From: Sipunculus nudus
Taxonomy: Eukaryota; Annelida; Sipuncula; Golfingiida; Sipunculidae
Assembly: GCA_026874595.1 (NCBI GenBank)
Contig: CM049306.1
Span: forward strand, 2,494,019 to 2,558,018
Direction of reading: 5' to 3'
Length of the DNA: 64,000 bases
In this document: positions 41,501 to 57,600 of the stretch, piece by piece
Position numbering within the stretch: position 1 is the stretch's first letter
How the letters are laid out: the number at the start of each line of letters is the position of its first letter
Program-made: the position numbers and the translations under genes
Notes under the pieces: generated by a model
Told to the model about the DNA's origin: nothing
The model's database searches: none
Seen by the model: the letters and a program-made list of their open reading frames with translations, nothing else

Positions 41501-44500
41501 GTAATCACTCAGCTACAATGATAAACTGACTGTTAGCACCCAGTTACAATGATAAACTGACTGTAATCACCCAGCTACAATGATAAACTGACTGTTAGCA
41601 CCAAGTTACAATGACAAACTGACTGTTAGCACCCAGCTACAATGACAAACTGACTGTAATAATTCAGGTACAATGATAAACTGACTGTTAGCACCCAGTT
41701 ACAATGACAAACTGACTGTAATCACTCAGCTACAATGACAAACTAACTGTAATCACTCAGCTACAATAATAAACTGACTGTTAGCAACCAGTTACAATGA
41801 TAAACTGACTGTTAGCACCCAGCTACAATGATAAACTGACTGTTAGCACCCAGTTACAATGATAAACTGACTGTTAGCACCCAGTTACAATGATAAACTG
41901 ACTGTTAGCACCCAGCTACAATAATAAACTGACTGTTAGCACCCAGTTACAATGATAAACTGACTTTTATCACCCAGCTACAATGATAAACTGACTGTTA
42001 GCACCCAGTTACAATGACAAACTGACTGTTAGCACCCAGCTACAATGACAAACTGACTGTAATCATTCAGGTACAATGATAAACTGACTGTTAGCACCCA
42101 GTTACAATGACAAACTAACTGTAATCACTCAGCTACAATGACAAACTAACTGTAATCACTCAGCTACAATAATAAACTGACTGTTAGCACCCAGTTACAA
42201 TGATAAACTGACTGTTAGCACCCAGCTACAATGACAAACTGACTGTAATCACTCAGCTACAATGATAAACTGACTGTTAGCACCCAGCTACAATGATAAA
42301 CTGACTGTTAGCACTAAGCTACAATGATAAACTGACTGTTAGCACCCAGTTACAATGATAAACTGACTGTAATCACCCAGCTACAATGATAAACTGACTG
42401 TAATCACCCAGCTACAATGACAAACTGACTGTAATCACTCAGTTACAATGATAAACTGACTGTAATAACTCAGCTACAATGATAAACTGACAGTTAGCAC
42501 CCAGCTACAATGACAAACTGACTGTAATCACTCAGTTACAATGACAAACTGACTGTAATCTCTCAGCTACAATGATAAACTGACTGTTAGCACCCAGCTA
42601 CAATGACAAACTGACTGTAATCACTCAGCTACAATGATAAACTGACTGTTAGCACCCAGTTACAATGATAAACTGACTGTAATCACTCAGCTACAATGAT
42701 AAACTGACTGTTAGCACCCATTTACAATGACAAACTGACTGTAATCACTCAGCTACAATGATAAACTGACTGTTAGCACCCAGGTACAATGACAAACTGA
42801 CTGTAATCACTGAATGTCAATGACAAACTGACTGTAATCACTCAGCTACAATGATAAACTGACTGTTAGCAACCAGTTAAAATGATAAACTGACTGTTAG
42901 CACCCAGTTACAATGAAAAACTGACTGTTAGCACCCAGTTACAATGACAAACTGACTGTAATCACTCAGCTACAATGATAAACTGACTGTTAGCACCCAG
43001 TTACAAAGACAAACTGACTGTTAGCACCCAGCTACAACAACAAACTGACTGTAATCACTCAGCTACAATGATAAACTGACTGTAATCACTCAGCTACAAT
43101 GATAAACTGACTGTAAGCACTCAGTTACAATGACAAACTGACTGTAATCACTCAGCTACAATGATAAACTGACTGTAAGCACCCAGTTACAATGACAAAC
43201 TGACTGTATTCACTCAGCTACAATGATAAACTGATTGTTAGCACCCAGTTACAATGACAAACTGACTGTAATAACTGAATGTCAATGACAAACTGACTGT
43301 AATCACTCAGCTACAATGATAAACTGACTGTTAGCACCCAGTTACAATGACAAAGTGACTGTTAGCACCCAGCTACAATGACAAACTGACTGTAATCACT
43401 CAGCTACAATGATAAACTGACTGTTAGCACCCAGCTAGAATGACAAACTGACTGTAATCACTCAGCTACAATGATAAACTGACTGTTAGCACCCAGTTAC
43501 AATGATAAACTGACTGTAATCACTCAGCTACAATGATAAACTGACTGTTAGCACCCATTTACAATGACAAACTGACTGTAATCACTCAGCTACAATGATA
43601 AACTGACTGTTAGCACCCAGGTACAATGACAAACTGACTGTAATCACTGAATGTCAATGACAAACTGACTGTAATCACTCAGCTACAATGATAAACTGAC
43701 TGTTAGCACCCAGTTAAAATGATAAACTGACTGTTAGCACCCAGTTACAATGAAAAACTGACTGTTAGCACCCAGTTACAATGACAAACTGACTGTAATC
43801 ACTCAGCTACAATGATAAACTGACTGTTAGCACCCAGTTACAAAGACAAACTGACTGTAAGCACCCAGCTACAACAACAAACTGACTGTAATCACTCAGC
43901 TACAATGATGAACTGACTGTAATCACTCAGCTACAATGATAAACTGACTGTTAGCACTCAGTTACAATGACAAACTGACTGTAATCACTCAGCTACAATG
44001 ATAAACTGACTGTAAGCACCCAGTTACAATGACAAACTGACTGTATTCACTCAGCTACAATGATAAACTGATTGTTAGCACCCAGTTACAATGACAAACT
44101 GACTGTAATAACTGAATGTCAATGACAAACTGACTGTAATCACTCAGCTACAATGATAAACTGACTGTTAGCACCCAGTTACAATGACAAACTGACTGTA
44201 ATCACTCAGCTACAATGATAAACTGACTGTTAGCACCCAGCTACAATGACAAACTGACTGTAATCACTCAGCTACAATGATAAACTGACTGTTAGCACCC
44301 AGCTACAATGACAAACTAACTGTTATCACTCAGCTACAATGATAAACTGACTGTTAGCACCCAGTTACAATGACAAACTGACTGTAATCACTCAGCTACA
44401 ATGACAAACTGACTGTAATCACCCAGCTACAATGATAAACTGACTGTAATCACTCAGCTACAATAATAAACTGACTGTTAGCACCCAGCTACAATAATAA

Positions 44501-47500
44501 ACTGACTGTTAGCACCCAGCTACAATGACAAACTGACTGTAATCACTCAGCTACAATGATAAACTGACTGTTAGCACCCAGTTACAAAGACAAACTGACT
44601 GTTAGCACCCAGCTACAACAACAAACTGACTGTAATCACTCAGCTACAATGATGAACTGACTGTAATCACTCAGCTACAATGATAAACTGACTGTTAGCA
44701 CTCAGTTACAATGATAAACTGACTATAATCACTCAGCTACAATGATAAACTGACTGTAAGCACCCAGTTACAATGACAAACTGACTGTATTCACTCAGCT
44801 ACAATGATAAACTGATTGTTAGCACCCAGTTACAATGACAAACTGACTGTAATAACTGAATGTCAATGACAAACTGACTGTAATCATTCAGCTACAATGA
44901 TAAACTGACTGTTAGCACCCAGTTACAATGACAAAGTGACTGTTAGCACCCAGCTACAATGACAAACTGACTGTAATCACTCAGCTACAATGATAAACTG
45001 ACTGTTAGCACCCAGCTACAATGACAAACTGACTGTAATCACTCAGCTACAATGATAAACTGACTGTTAGCACCCAGCTACAATGACAAACTAACTGTTA
45101 TCACTCAGCTACAATGATAAACTGACTGTTAGCACCCAGTTACAATGACAAACTGACTGTAATCACTCAGCTACAATGAAAAACTGACTGTAATCACCCA
45201 GCTACAATGATAAACTGACTGTAATCACTCAGCTACAATAATAAACTGACTGTTAGCACCCAGCTACAATAATAAACTGACTGTTAGCTCCCAGCTACAA
45301 TGACAAACTAACTGTAATCACTCAGCTACAATTTAAAACTGACTGTAATCACTCAGCTACAATAATAAACTGACTGTTAGCACCCAGCTACAATGACAAA
45401 CTGACTGTAATCACTCAGCTACAATTTAAAACTGACTGTAATCACTGAGCTACAATAATAAACTGACTGTTAGCACCCAGCTACAATAATAAACTGACTG
45501 TTAGCACCCAGCTACAATGACAAACTAACTGTAATCACTGAGCTACAATAATAAACTGACTGTTAGCACCCAGTTACAATGATAAACTGACTGTTAGCAC
45601 CGAGCTACAATGACAAACTGACTGTTATCACTCAGCTACAATGATAAACTGACTGTTAGCACCCAGCTACAATGACAAACTGACAGTAATCACTCAGCTA
45701 CAATGATAAACTGACTGTTAGCACCCAGCTACAATGACAAACTGACTGTATTCACTCAGCTACAATGATAAACTGACTGTAATCACTCAGCTACAACAAC
45801 AAACTGACTATAATCACTGAATGTCAATGACAAACTGACCGTATTTCACTGAATGTCAATGACAAACTGACTGTAATCACCCAGCTACAACAACAAACTG
45901 ACTATAATCACTGAATGTCAATGACAAACTGACCGTATTTCACTGAATGTCAATGACAAACTGACCGTACTTCACTGAATGTCAATGAAAAACTGACTGA
46001 AATCAACCAGCTACAACAACAACCTGACAATTATCACCTAGCTACAATGACAAACTAAATGTAATCACCCAGCTATAACAACAAACTGACTGTTAGCACC
46101 CAGCTACAACAACAAACTGACTATAATCACTGAATGTCAATGACAAACTGACTGTAATCACCCAGCTACAACAACAAACTGACTGTAATCACTGAATGTC
46201 AATGACAAACTGACCGTATTTCACTGAATGTCAATGACAAACTGACTGAAATCACCCAGCTACAACAACAACCTGACTATTATCACCTAGCTACAATGAC
46301 AAACTAACTGTAATCACTCAGCTACAACAACAAACTGACTGTAATCACCCAGCTACAACAACAAACTGACTGTAATCACCCAGCTACAATGATAAACTGA
46401 CTGTTAGCACCCAGCTACAACAACAAACTGACGGTAATCACCCAGCTACAACAACAAACTGATTGTAATCACTGAATGTCAATGACAAACTGACTGAAAT
46501 CACCCAGCTACAACAACAACCTGACTATTATCACCTAGCTACAATGACAAACTAACTGTAGTCACTCAGCTACAATGATAAACTGACTGTTAGCACCCAG
46601 CTACAATGATAAACTGACTGTAATCAATCAGCTACAATGACAAACTAACTGTAATCACTCAGCTACAATGATAAACTGACTGTTAGCACCCAGCTACAAT
46701 GATAAACTGACTGTAATCAATCAGCTACAATGACAAACTAACTGTAATCACTCAGCTACAATGATAAACTGACTGTTAGCACCCAGCTACAATGACAAAC
46801 TGACTGTAATCACTCAGCTACAATGATAAACCGACTGTTAGCACCCAGCTACAATGACAAACTAACTGTAATCACTCAGCTACAAAGATAAACTGACTGT
46901 TAGCACCCAGCTACAATGACAAACTGACTGTAATCACTCAGCTACAATGATAAACCGACTGTTAGCACCCAGCTACAATGACAAACTAACTGTAATCACT
47001 CAGCTACAATGATAAACTGACTGTTAGCACCAAGCTAAAATGATAAACTGACTGTTATCACTCAGCTACAATGACAAACTAACGGTAATCACTCAGTTAC
47101 AATGATAAACTGACTGTTAGCACCCAGCTACAATGAAAAACTGACTGTAATCACTCAGTTACAAAGACAAACTGACTGTAATCACCCAGCTACAACAACA
47201 AACTGACTGTTACCACCCAGCTACAATGATAAACTAACTGTAATCACTCAGCTTCAATGATAAACTGACTGTTAGCACACAGCTACAATGACAAACTAAC
47301 TGTAATCACTCAGCTACAAAGATAAACTGACTGTTAGCACCCAGCTACGATGACAAACTGACTGTAATCACCCAGCTACAACAACAAACTGACTGTAATC
47401 ACTCAGCTACAAAGATAAACTGACTGTTAGCACCCAGCTACAATGACAAACTGACTGTAATCACTCAGTTACAATGATAAACTGACTGTTAGCACCCAGC

Positions 47501-48660
47501 TACAATGACAAACTGACTGTAATCACTCAGTTACAATGACAAACTGACTGTAATCACTCAGCTACAATAATAAACTGACTGTAATCACTCAGTTACAATG
47601 ATAAACTGACTGTTAGCACCCAGCTACAACAACAAACTGACTGTAAGCACCCAGCTACAACGACAAACTGACTATAATCACTCAGCAACAATGATAAACT
47701 GACTGTTAGCACCCAGCTACAATGACAAACTGACTGTAATCACTCAGCTACAATGATAAACTGACTGTTAGCACCCAGCTACAACAACAAACTGACTGTT
47801 AGCACCCAGCTACAACGACAAACTGACTATAATCACTCAGCTACAATGATAAACTGACTGTTAGCACCCAGCTACAATGACAAACTGACTGTAATCACTC
47901 AGCTACAATGACAAACTGACTGTTAGCACTCAGCTACAATGATAAACTGACTGTTAGCACCCAGCTACAACAACAAACTGACTGTTAGCACCCAGCTACA
48001 ACGACAAACTGACTGTAATCACTCAGTTACAATGAGAAACTGACTGTAATCACTCAGTTACAATGACAAACTAACTGTTAGCACCCAGCTACAACGACAA
48101 ACTGACTATAATCACCCAGCTACAACAACAAACTGACTGTAATCACTCAGCTACAAAGATAAACTGACTGTTAGCACCCAGCTACAATGACAAACTGACT
48201 GTAATCACTCAGTTACAATGATAAACTGACTGTTAGCACCCAGCTACAATGATAAACTGACTGTTAGCACCCAGCTACAATGACAAACTGACTGTAATCA
48301 CTCAGCTACAATAATAAACTGACTGTAATCACTCAGTTACAATGATAAACTGACTGTTAGCACCCAGCTACAACAACAAACTGACTGTAAGCACCCAGCT
48401 ACAACGACAAACTGACTATAATCACTCAGCAACAATGATAAACTGACTGTTAGCACCCAGCTACAATGACAAACTGACTGTAATCACTCAGCTACAATGA
48501 TAAACTGACTGTTAGCACCCAGCTACAACAACAAACTGACTGTTAGCACCCAGCTACAACGACAAACTGACTATAATCACTCAGCTACAATGATAAACTG
48601 ACTGTTAGCACCCAGCTACAATGACAAACTGACTGTAATCACTCAGCTACAATGATAAAC
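38550..48660. repeat. Superrepeat copy 3 (10.14 kb to the next copy)
   Basis: The markers are CTACAAGGATAAAC at 39351, the AATAACTGAATGTC triplet at 43274, 44111 and 44855, CAATTTAAAAC at 45329 and 45422, and TAATCAATCAG at 46625. The offset to copy 4 is 10,137 bp (327 monomers) to the left of 40.09 kb and 10,139 bp to its right. The two-base step is a private deletion in this copy, where TGTCAATGATT has become TGACAGATT. Identity to copy 4 looks very high by eye. Confidence 0.82.
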
Positions 48661-48689
48661 TGACTGTTAGCACCCAGCTACAATGACAA

Positions 48690-51600
48690 ACTGACTGTTA
48701 TCACTCAGCTACAATGATAAACTGACTGTTAGCACCCAGCTACAATGACAAACTGACTGTTAGCACCCAGCTACAATGACAAACTGACTGTAATCACTCA
48801 GTTACAATGACAAACTGACTGTTAGCACCCTGCTACAAAGACAAACTGACTGTAACCACTCAGCTACATTGACAAACTGACTGTAATCACTCAGCTACAA
48901 TGATAAACTGACTGTTAGCACCCAGCTACAATGATAAACTGACTGTTAGCACCCACCTACAATGACAAACTGACTGTAATCACCCAGCTAATGATAAACT
49001 GACTGTTAGCACCCAGCTACAATGACAAACTGACTGTATTCACCCAGCTACAATGACAAACTGACTGTAATCACTCAGTTACAATGACAAACTGACTGTA
49101 ATCACTCAGCTACATTGACAAACTGACTGTAATCACTCAGCTACATTGACAAACTGACTGTAATCACTCAGCTACAATGATAAACTGACTGTTAGCACCC
49201 AGCTACAATGACAAACTGACTGTAATCACGCAGCTACAATGATAAACTGACTGTTAGCACCCAGTTACAATGACAAAGTGACTGTTAGCACCCAGCTACA
49301 ATGACAAACTGACTGTAATCACTCAGCTACAATGATAAACTGACTGTTAGCACCCAGTTACAATGACAAAGTGACTGTTAGCACCCAGCTACAATGACAA
49401 ACTGACTGTAATCACCCAGCTACAATGATAAACTGACTGTAAGCACCCAGCTACAATGACAAACTGACTGTAATCACCCAGCTACAAGGATAAACTGACT
49501 GTTAGCACCCAGCTACAATGATAAACTGCCTGTTAGCACCCAGTTACAATGATAAACTGACTGTAATCACCCAGCTACAATGATAAACTGACTGTTAGCA
49601 CCCAGCTACAATGACAAACTGACTGTAATCATTCAGGTACAATGATAAACTGACTGTTAGCACGCAGCTACAATGACAAACTAACTGTAATCACTCAGCT
49701 ACAATAATAAACTGACTGTTAGCACCCAGTTACAATGATAAACTGACTGTTAGCACCCAGCTACAATGACAAACTGACTGTAATCACTCAGCTACAATGA
49801 TAAACTGACTGTTAGCACCCAGTTACAATGATAAACTGACTGTAATCACCCAGCTACAATGATAAACTGACTGAAATCACCCAGCTACAACAACAACCTG
49901 ACTATTATCACCTAGCTACAATGACAAACTAACTGTAATCACTCAGCTACAATGACAAACTGACTGTAATCACCCAGCTACAACGACAAACTGACCGTAG
50001 TCACTGAATGTCAATGACAAACTGACTGTAATCACCCAGCTACAACAACAAACTAACTGTAATTACCCAGCTACAACAACAAACTGACTATAATCACTGA
50101 ATGTCAATGACAAACTGACCGTATTTCACTGAATGTCAATGACAAACTGACTGTAATCACCCAGCTACAACAACAAACTGACTATAATCACTGAATGTCA
50201 ATGACAAACTGACCGTACTTCATTGAATGTCAATGATTAACTGACTGTTAGCACCCAGCTACAATGATAAACTGACTGTAATCACTCAGCTACAATGACA
50301 AACTAACTGTAATCACTCAGCTACAATAATAAACTGACTGTAATCACTCAGTTACAATGATAAACTGACTGTAATCACTCAGCTACAATGATAAACTGAC
50401 TGTTAGCACCCAGCTACAATGACAAACTAACTGTAATCACTCAGCTACAATGATAAACTGACTGTTAGCACCCAGCTACAATGACAAACTAACTGTAATC
50501 ACTCAGTTACAATGACAAACTGACTGTTAGCACCCAGCTACAATGACAAACTGACTGTTATCACTCAGCTACAATGATAAACTGACTGTTAGCACCCAGC
50601 TACAATGACAAGCTGACTGATAGCACCCAGCTACAATGACAAACTGACTGTAATCACTCAGTTACAATGACAAACTGACTGTTAGCACCCTGCTACAATG
50701 ACAAACTGACTGTAACCACTCAGCTACATTGACAAACTGACTGTAATCACTCAGCTACAATGATAAACTGACTGTTAGCACCCAGCTACAATGATAAACT
50801 GACTGTTAGCACCCACCTACAATGACAAACTGACTGTAATCACCCAGCTAATGATAAACTGACTGTTAGCACCCAGCTACAATGACAAACTGACTGTAAT
50901 CACCCAGCTACAATGACAAACAGACTGTAATCACTCAGTTACAATGACGAACTGACTGTAATCACTCAGCTACATTGACAAACTGACTGTAATCACTCAG
51001 CTACATTGACAAACTGACTGTAATCACTCAGCTACAATGATAAACTGACTGTTAGCACCCAGCTACAATGACAAACTGATTGTAATCACTCAGCTACAAT
51101 GATAAACTGACTGTTAGCACCCAGTTACAATGACAAAGTGACTGTTAGCACCCAGCTACAATGACAAACTGACTGTAATCACTCAGCTACAATGATAAAC
51201 TGACTGTTAGCACCCAGTTACAATGACAAAGTGACTGTTAGCACCCAGCTACAATGACAAACTGACTGTAATCACCCAGCTACAATGATAAACTGACTGT
51301 AAGCACCCAGCTACAATGATAAACTGACTGTAATCACCCAGCTACAATGATAAACTGACTGTTAGCACCCAGCTACAATGATAAACTGACTGTTAGCACC
51401 CAGTTACAATGATAAACTGACTGTAATCACCCAGCTACAATGATAAACTGACTGTTAGCACCCAGCTACAATGACAAACTGACTGTAATCATTCAGGTAC
51501 AATGATAAACTGACTGTTAGCACGCAGCTACAATGACAAACTAACTGTAATCACTCAGCTACAATAATAAACTGACTGTTAGCACCCAGTTACAATGATA

Positions 51601-54600
51601 AACTGACTGTTAGCACCCAGCTACAATGACAAACTGACTGTAATCACTCAGCTACAATGATAAACTGACTGTTAGCACCCAGTTACAATGATAAACTGAC
51701 TGTAATCACCCAGCTTCAATGATAAACTGACTGTTAGCACCAAGTTACAATGACAAACTGACTGTTAGCACCCAGCTACAATGACAAACTGACTGTAATA
51801 ATTCAGGTACAATGATAAACTGACTGTTAGCACCCAGTTACAATGACAAACTGACTGTAATCACTCAGCTACAATGACAAACTAACTGTAATCACTCAGC
51901 TACAATAATAAACTGACTGTTAGCAACCAGTTACAATGATAAACTGACTGTTAGCACCCAGCTACAATGATAAACTGACTGTTAGCACCCAGTTACAATG
52001 ATAAACTGACTGTTAGCACCCAGTTACAATGATAAACTGACTGTTAGCACCCAGCTACAATAATAAACTGACTGTTAGCACCCAGTTACAATGATAAACT
52101 GACTTTTATCACCCAGCTACAATGATAAACTGACTGTTAGCACCCAGTTACAATGACAAACTGACTGTTAGCACCCAGCTACAATGACAAACTGACTGTA
52201 ATCATTCAGGTACAATGATAAACTGACTGTTAGCACCCAGTTACAATGACAAACTAACTGTAATCACTCAGCTACAATGACAAACTAACTGTAATCACTC
52301 AGCTACAATAATAAACTGACTGTTAGCACCCAGTTACAATGATAAACTGACTGTTAGCACCCAGCTACAATGACAAACTGACTGTAATCACTCAGCTACA
52401 ATGATAAACTGACTGTTAGCACCCAGCTACAATGATAAACTGACTGTTAGCACTAAGCTACAATGATAAACTGACTGTTAGCACCCAGTTACAATGATAA
52501 ACTGACTGTAATCACCCAGCTACAATGATAAACTGACTGTAATCACCCAGCTACAATGACAAACTGACTGTAATCACTCAGTTACAATGATAAACTGACT
52601 GTAATAACTCAGCTACAATGATAAACTGACAGTTAGCACCCAGCTACAATGACAAACTGACTGTAATCACTCAGTTACAATGACAAACTGACTGTAATCT
52701 CTCAGCTACAATGATAAACTGACTGTTAGCACCCAGCTACAATGACAAACTGACTGTAATCACTCAGCTACAATGATAAACTGACTGTTAGCACCCAGTT
52801 ACAATGATAAACTGACTGTAATCACTCAGCTACAATGATAAACTGACTGTTAGCACCCATTTACAATGACAAACTGACTGTAATCACTCAGCTACAATGA
52901 TAAACTGACTGTTAGCACCCAGGTACAATGACAAACTGACTGTAATCACTGAATGTCAATGACAAACTGACTGTAATCACTCAGCTACAATGATAAACTG
53001 ACTGTTAGCAACCAGTTAAAATGATAAACTGACTGTTAGCACCCAGTTACAATGAAAAACTGACTGTTAGCACCCAGTTACAATGACAAACTGACTGTAA
53101 TCACTCAGCTACAATGATAAACTGACTGTTAGCACCCAGTTACAAAGACAAACTGACTGTTAGCACCCAGCTACAACAACAAACTGACTGTAATCACTCA
53201 GCTACAATGATAAACTGACTGTAATCACTCAGCTACAATGATAAACTGACTGTAAGCACTCAGTTACAATGACAAACTGACTGTAATCACTCAGCTACAA
53301 TGATAAACTGACTGTAAGCACCCAGTTACAATGACAAACTGACTGTATTCACTCAGCTACAATGATAAACTGATTGTTAGCACCCAGTTACAATGACAAA
53401 CTGACTGTAATAACTGAATGTCAATGACAAACTGACTGTAATCACTCAGCTACAATGATAAACTGACTGTTAGCACCCAGTTACAATGACAAAGTGACTG
53501 TTAGCACCCAGCTACAATGACAAACTGACTGTAATCACTCAGCTACAATGATAAACTGACTGTTAGCACCCAGCTAGAATGACAAACTGACTGTAATCAC
53601 TCAGCTACAATGATAAACTGACTGTTAGCACCCAGTTACAATGATAAACTGACTGTAATCACTCAGCTACAATGATAAACTGACTGTTAGCACCCATTTA
53701 CAATGACAAACTGACTGTAATCACTCAGCTACAATGATAAACTGACTGTTAGCACCCAGGTACAATGACAAACTGACTGTAATCACTGAATGTCAATGAC
53801 AAACTGACTGTAATCACTCAGCTACAATGATAAACTGACTGTTAGCACCCAGTTAAAATGATAAACTGACTGTTAGCACCCAGTTACAATGAAAAACTGA
53901 CTGTTAGCACCCAGTTACAATGACAAACTGACTGTAATCACTCAGCTACAATGATAAACTGACTGTTAGCACCCAGTTACAAAGACAAACTGACTGTAAG
54001 CACCCAGCTACAACAACAAACTGACTGTAATCACTCAGCTACAATGATGAACTGACTGTAATCACTCAGCTACAATGATAAACTGACTGTTAGCACTCAG
54101 TTACAATGACAAACTGACTGTAATCACTCAGCTACAATGATAAACTGACTGTAAGCACCCAGTTACAATGACAAACTGACTGTATTCACTCAGCTACAAT
54201 GATAAACTGATTGTTAGCACCCAGTTACAATGACAAACTGACTGTAATAACTGAATGTCAATGACAAACTGACTGTAATCACTCAGCTACAATGATAAAC
54301 TGACTGTTAGCACCCAGTTACAATGACAAACTGACTGTAATCACTCAGCTACAATGATAAACTGACTGTTAGCACCCAGCTACAATGACAAACTGACTGT
54401 AATCACTCAGCTACAATGATAAACTGACTGTTAGCACCCAGCTACAATGACAAACTAACTGTTATCACTCAGCTACAATGATAAACTGACTGTTAGCACC
54501 CAGTTACAATGACAAACTGACTGTAATCACTCAGCTACAATGACAAACTGACTGTAATCACCCAGCTACAATGATAAACTGACTGTAATCACTCAGCTAC

Positions 54601-57600
54601 AATAATAAACTGACTGTTAGCACCCAGCTACAATAATAAACTGACTGTTAGCACCCAGCTACAATGACAAACTGACTGTAATCACTCAGCTACAATGATA
54701 AACTGACTGTTAGCACCCAGTTACAAAGACAAACTGACTGTTAGCACCCAGCTACAACAACAAACTGACTGTAATCACTCAGCTACAATGATGAACTGAC
54801 TGTAATCACTCAGCTACAATGATAAACTGACTGTTAGCACTCAGTTACAATGATAAACTGACTATAATCACTCAGCTACAATGATAAACTGACTGTAAGC
54901 ACCCAGTTACAATGACAAACTGACTGTATTCACTCAGCTACAATGATAAACTGATTGTTAGCACCCAGTTACAATGACAAACTGACTGTAATAACTGAAT
55001 GTCAATGACAAACTGACTGTAATCACTCAGCTACAATGATAAACTGACTGTTAGCACCCAGTTACAATGACAAAGTGACTGTTAGCACCCAGCTACAATG
55101 ACAAACTGACTGTAATCACTCAGCTACAATGATAAACTGACTGTTAGCACCCAGCTACAATGACAAACTGACTGTAATCACTCAGCTACAATGATAAACT
55201 GACTGTTAGCACCCAGCTACAATGACAAACTAACTGTTATCACTCAGCTACAATGATAAACTGACTGTTAGCACCCAGTTACAATGACAAACTGACTGTA
55301 ATCACTCAGCTACAATGAAAAACTGACTGTAATCACCCAGCTACAATGATAAACTGACTGTAATCACTCAGCTACAATAATAAACTGACTGTTAGCACCC
55401 AGCTACAATAATAAACTGACTGTTAGCTCCCAGCTACAATGACAAACTAACTGTAATCACTCAGCTACAATTTAAAACTGACTGTAATCACTCAGCTACA
55501 ATAATAAACTGACTGTTAGCACCCAGCTACAATGACAAACTGACTGTAATCACTCAGCTACAATTTAAAACTGACTGTAATCACTCAGCTACAATAATAA
55601 ACTGACTGTTAGCACCCAGCTACAATAATAAACTGACTGTTAGCACCCAGCTACAATGACAAACTAACTGTAATCACTGAGCTACAATAATAAACTGACT
55701 GTTAGCACCCAGTTACAATGATAAACTGACTGTTAGCACCGAGCTACAATGACAAACTGACTGTTATCACTCAGCTACAATGATAAACTGACTGTTAGCA
55801 CCCAGCTACAATGACAAACTGACAGTAATCACTCAGCTACAATGATAAACTGACTGTTAGCACCCAGCTACAATGACAAACTGACTGTATTCACTCAGCT
55901 ACAATGATAAACTGACTGTAATCACTCAGCTACAACAACAAACTGACTATAATCACTGAATGTCAATGACAAACTGACCGTATTTCACTGAATGTCAATG
56001 ACAAACTGACTGTAATCACCCAGCTACAACAACAAACTGACTATAATCACTGAATGTCAATGACAAACTGACCGTATTTCACTGAATGTCAATGACAAAC
56101 TGACCGTACTTCACTGAATGTCAATGAAAAACTGACTGAAATCAACCAGCTACAACAACAACCTGACAATTATCACCTAGCTACAATGACAAACTAAATG
56201 TAATCACCCAGCTATAACAACAAACTGACTGTTAGCACCCAGCTACAACAACAAACTGACTATAATCACTGAATGTCAATGACAAACTGACTGTAATCAC
56301 CCAGCTACAACAACAAACTGACTGTAATCACTGAATGTCAATGACAAACTGACCGTATTTCACTGAATGTCAATGACAAACTGACTGAAATCACCCAGCT
56401 ACAACAACAACCTGACTATTATCACCTAGCTACAATGACAAACTAACTGTAATCACTCAGCTACAACAACAAACTGACTGTAATCACCCAGCTACAACAA
56501 CAAACTGACTGTAATCACCCAGCTACAATGATAAACTGACTGTTAGCACCCAGCTACAACAACAAACTGACGGTAATCACCCAGCTACAACAACAAACTG
56601 ATTGTAATCACTGAATGTCAATGACAAACTGACTGAAATCACCCAGCTACAACAACAACCTGACTATTATCACCTAGCTACAATGACAAACTAACTGTAG
56701 TCACTCAGCTACAATGATAAACTGACTGTTAGCACCCAGCTACAATGATAAACTGACTGTAATCAATCAGCTACAATGACAAACTAACTGTAATCACTCA
56801 GCTACAATGATAAACTGACTGTTAGCACCCAGCTACAATGATAAACTGACTGTAATCAATCAGCTACAATGACAAACTAACTGTAATCACTCAGCTACAA
56901 TGATAAACTGACTGTTAGCACCCAGCTACAATGACAAACTGACTGTAATCACTCAGCTACAATGATAAACCGACTGTTAGCACCCAGCTACAATGACAAA
57001 CTAACTGTAATCACTCAGCTACAAAGATAAACTGACTGTTAGCACCCAGCTACAATGACAAACTGACTGTAATCACTCAGCTACAATGATAAACCGACTG
57101 TTAGCACCCAGCTACAATGACAAACTAACTGTAATCACTCAGCTACAATGATAAACTGACTGTTAGCACCAAGCTAAAATGATAAACTGACTGTTATCAC
57201 TCAGCTACAATGACAAACTAACGGTAATCACTCAGTTACAATGATAAACTGACTGTTAGCACCCAGCTACAATGAAAAACTGACTGTAATCACTCAGTTA
57301 CAAAGACAAACTGACTGTAATCACCCAGCTACAACAACAAACTGACTGTTACCACCCAGCTACAATGATAAACTAACTGTAATCACTCAGCTTCAATGAT
57401 AAACTGACTGTTAGCACACAGCTACAATGACAAACTAACTGTAATCACTCAGCTACAAAGATAAACTGACTGTTAGCACCCAGCTACGATGACAAACTGA
57501 CTGTAATCACCCAGCTACAACAACAAACTGACTGTAATCACTCAGCTACAAAGATAAACTGACTGTTAGCACCCAGCTACAATGACAAACTGACTGTAAT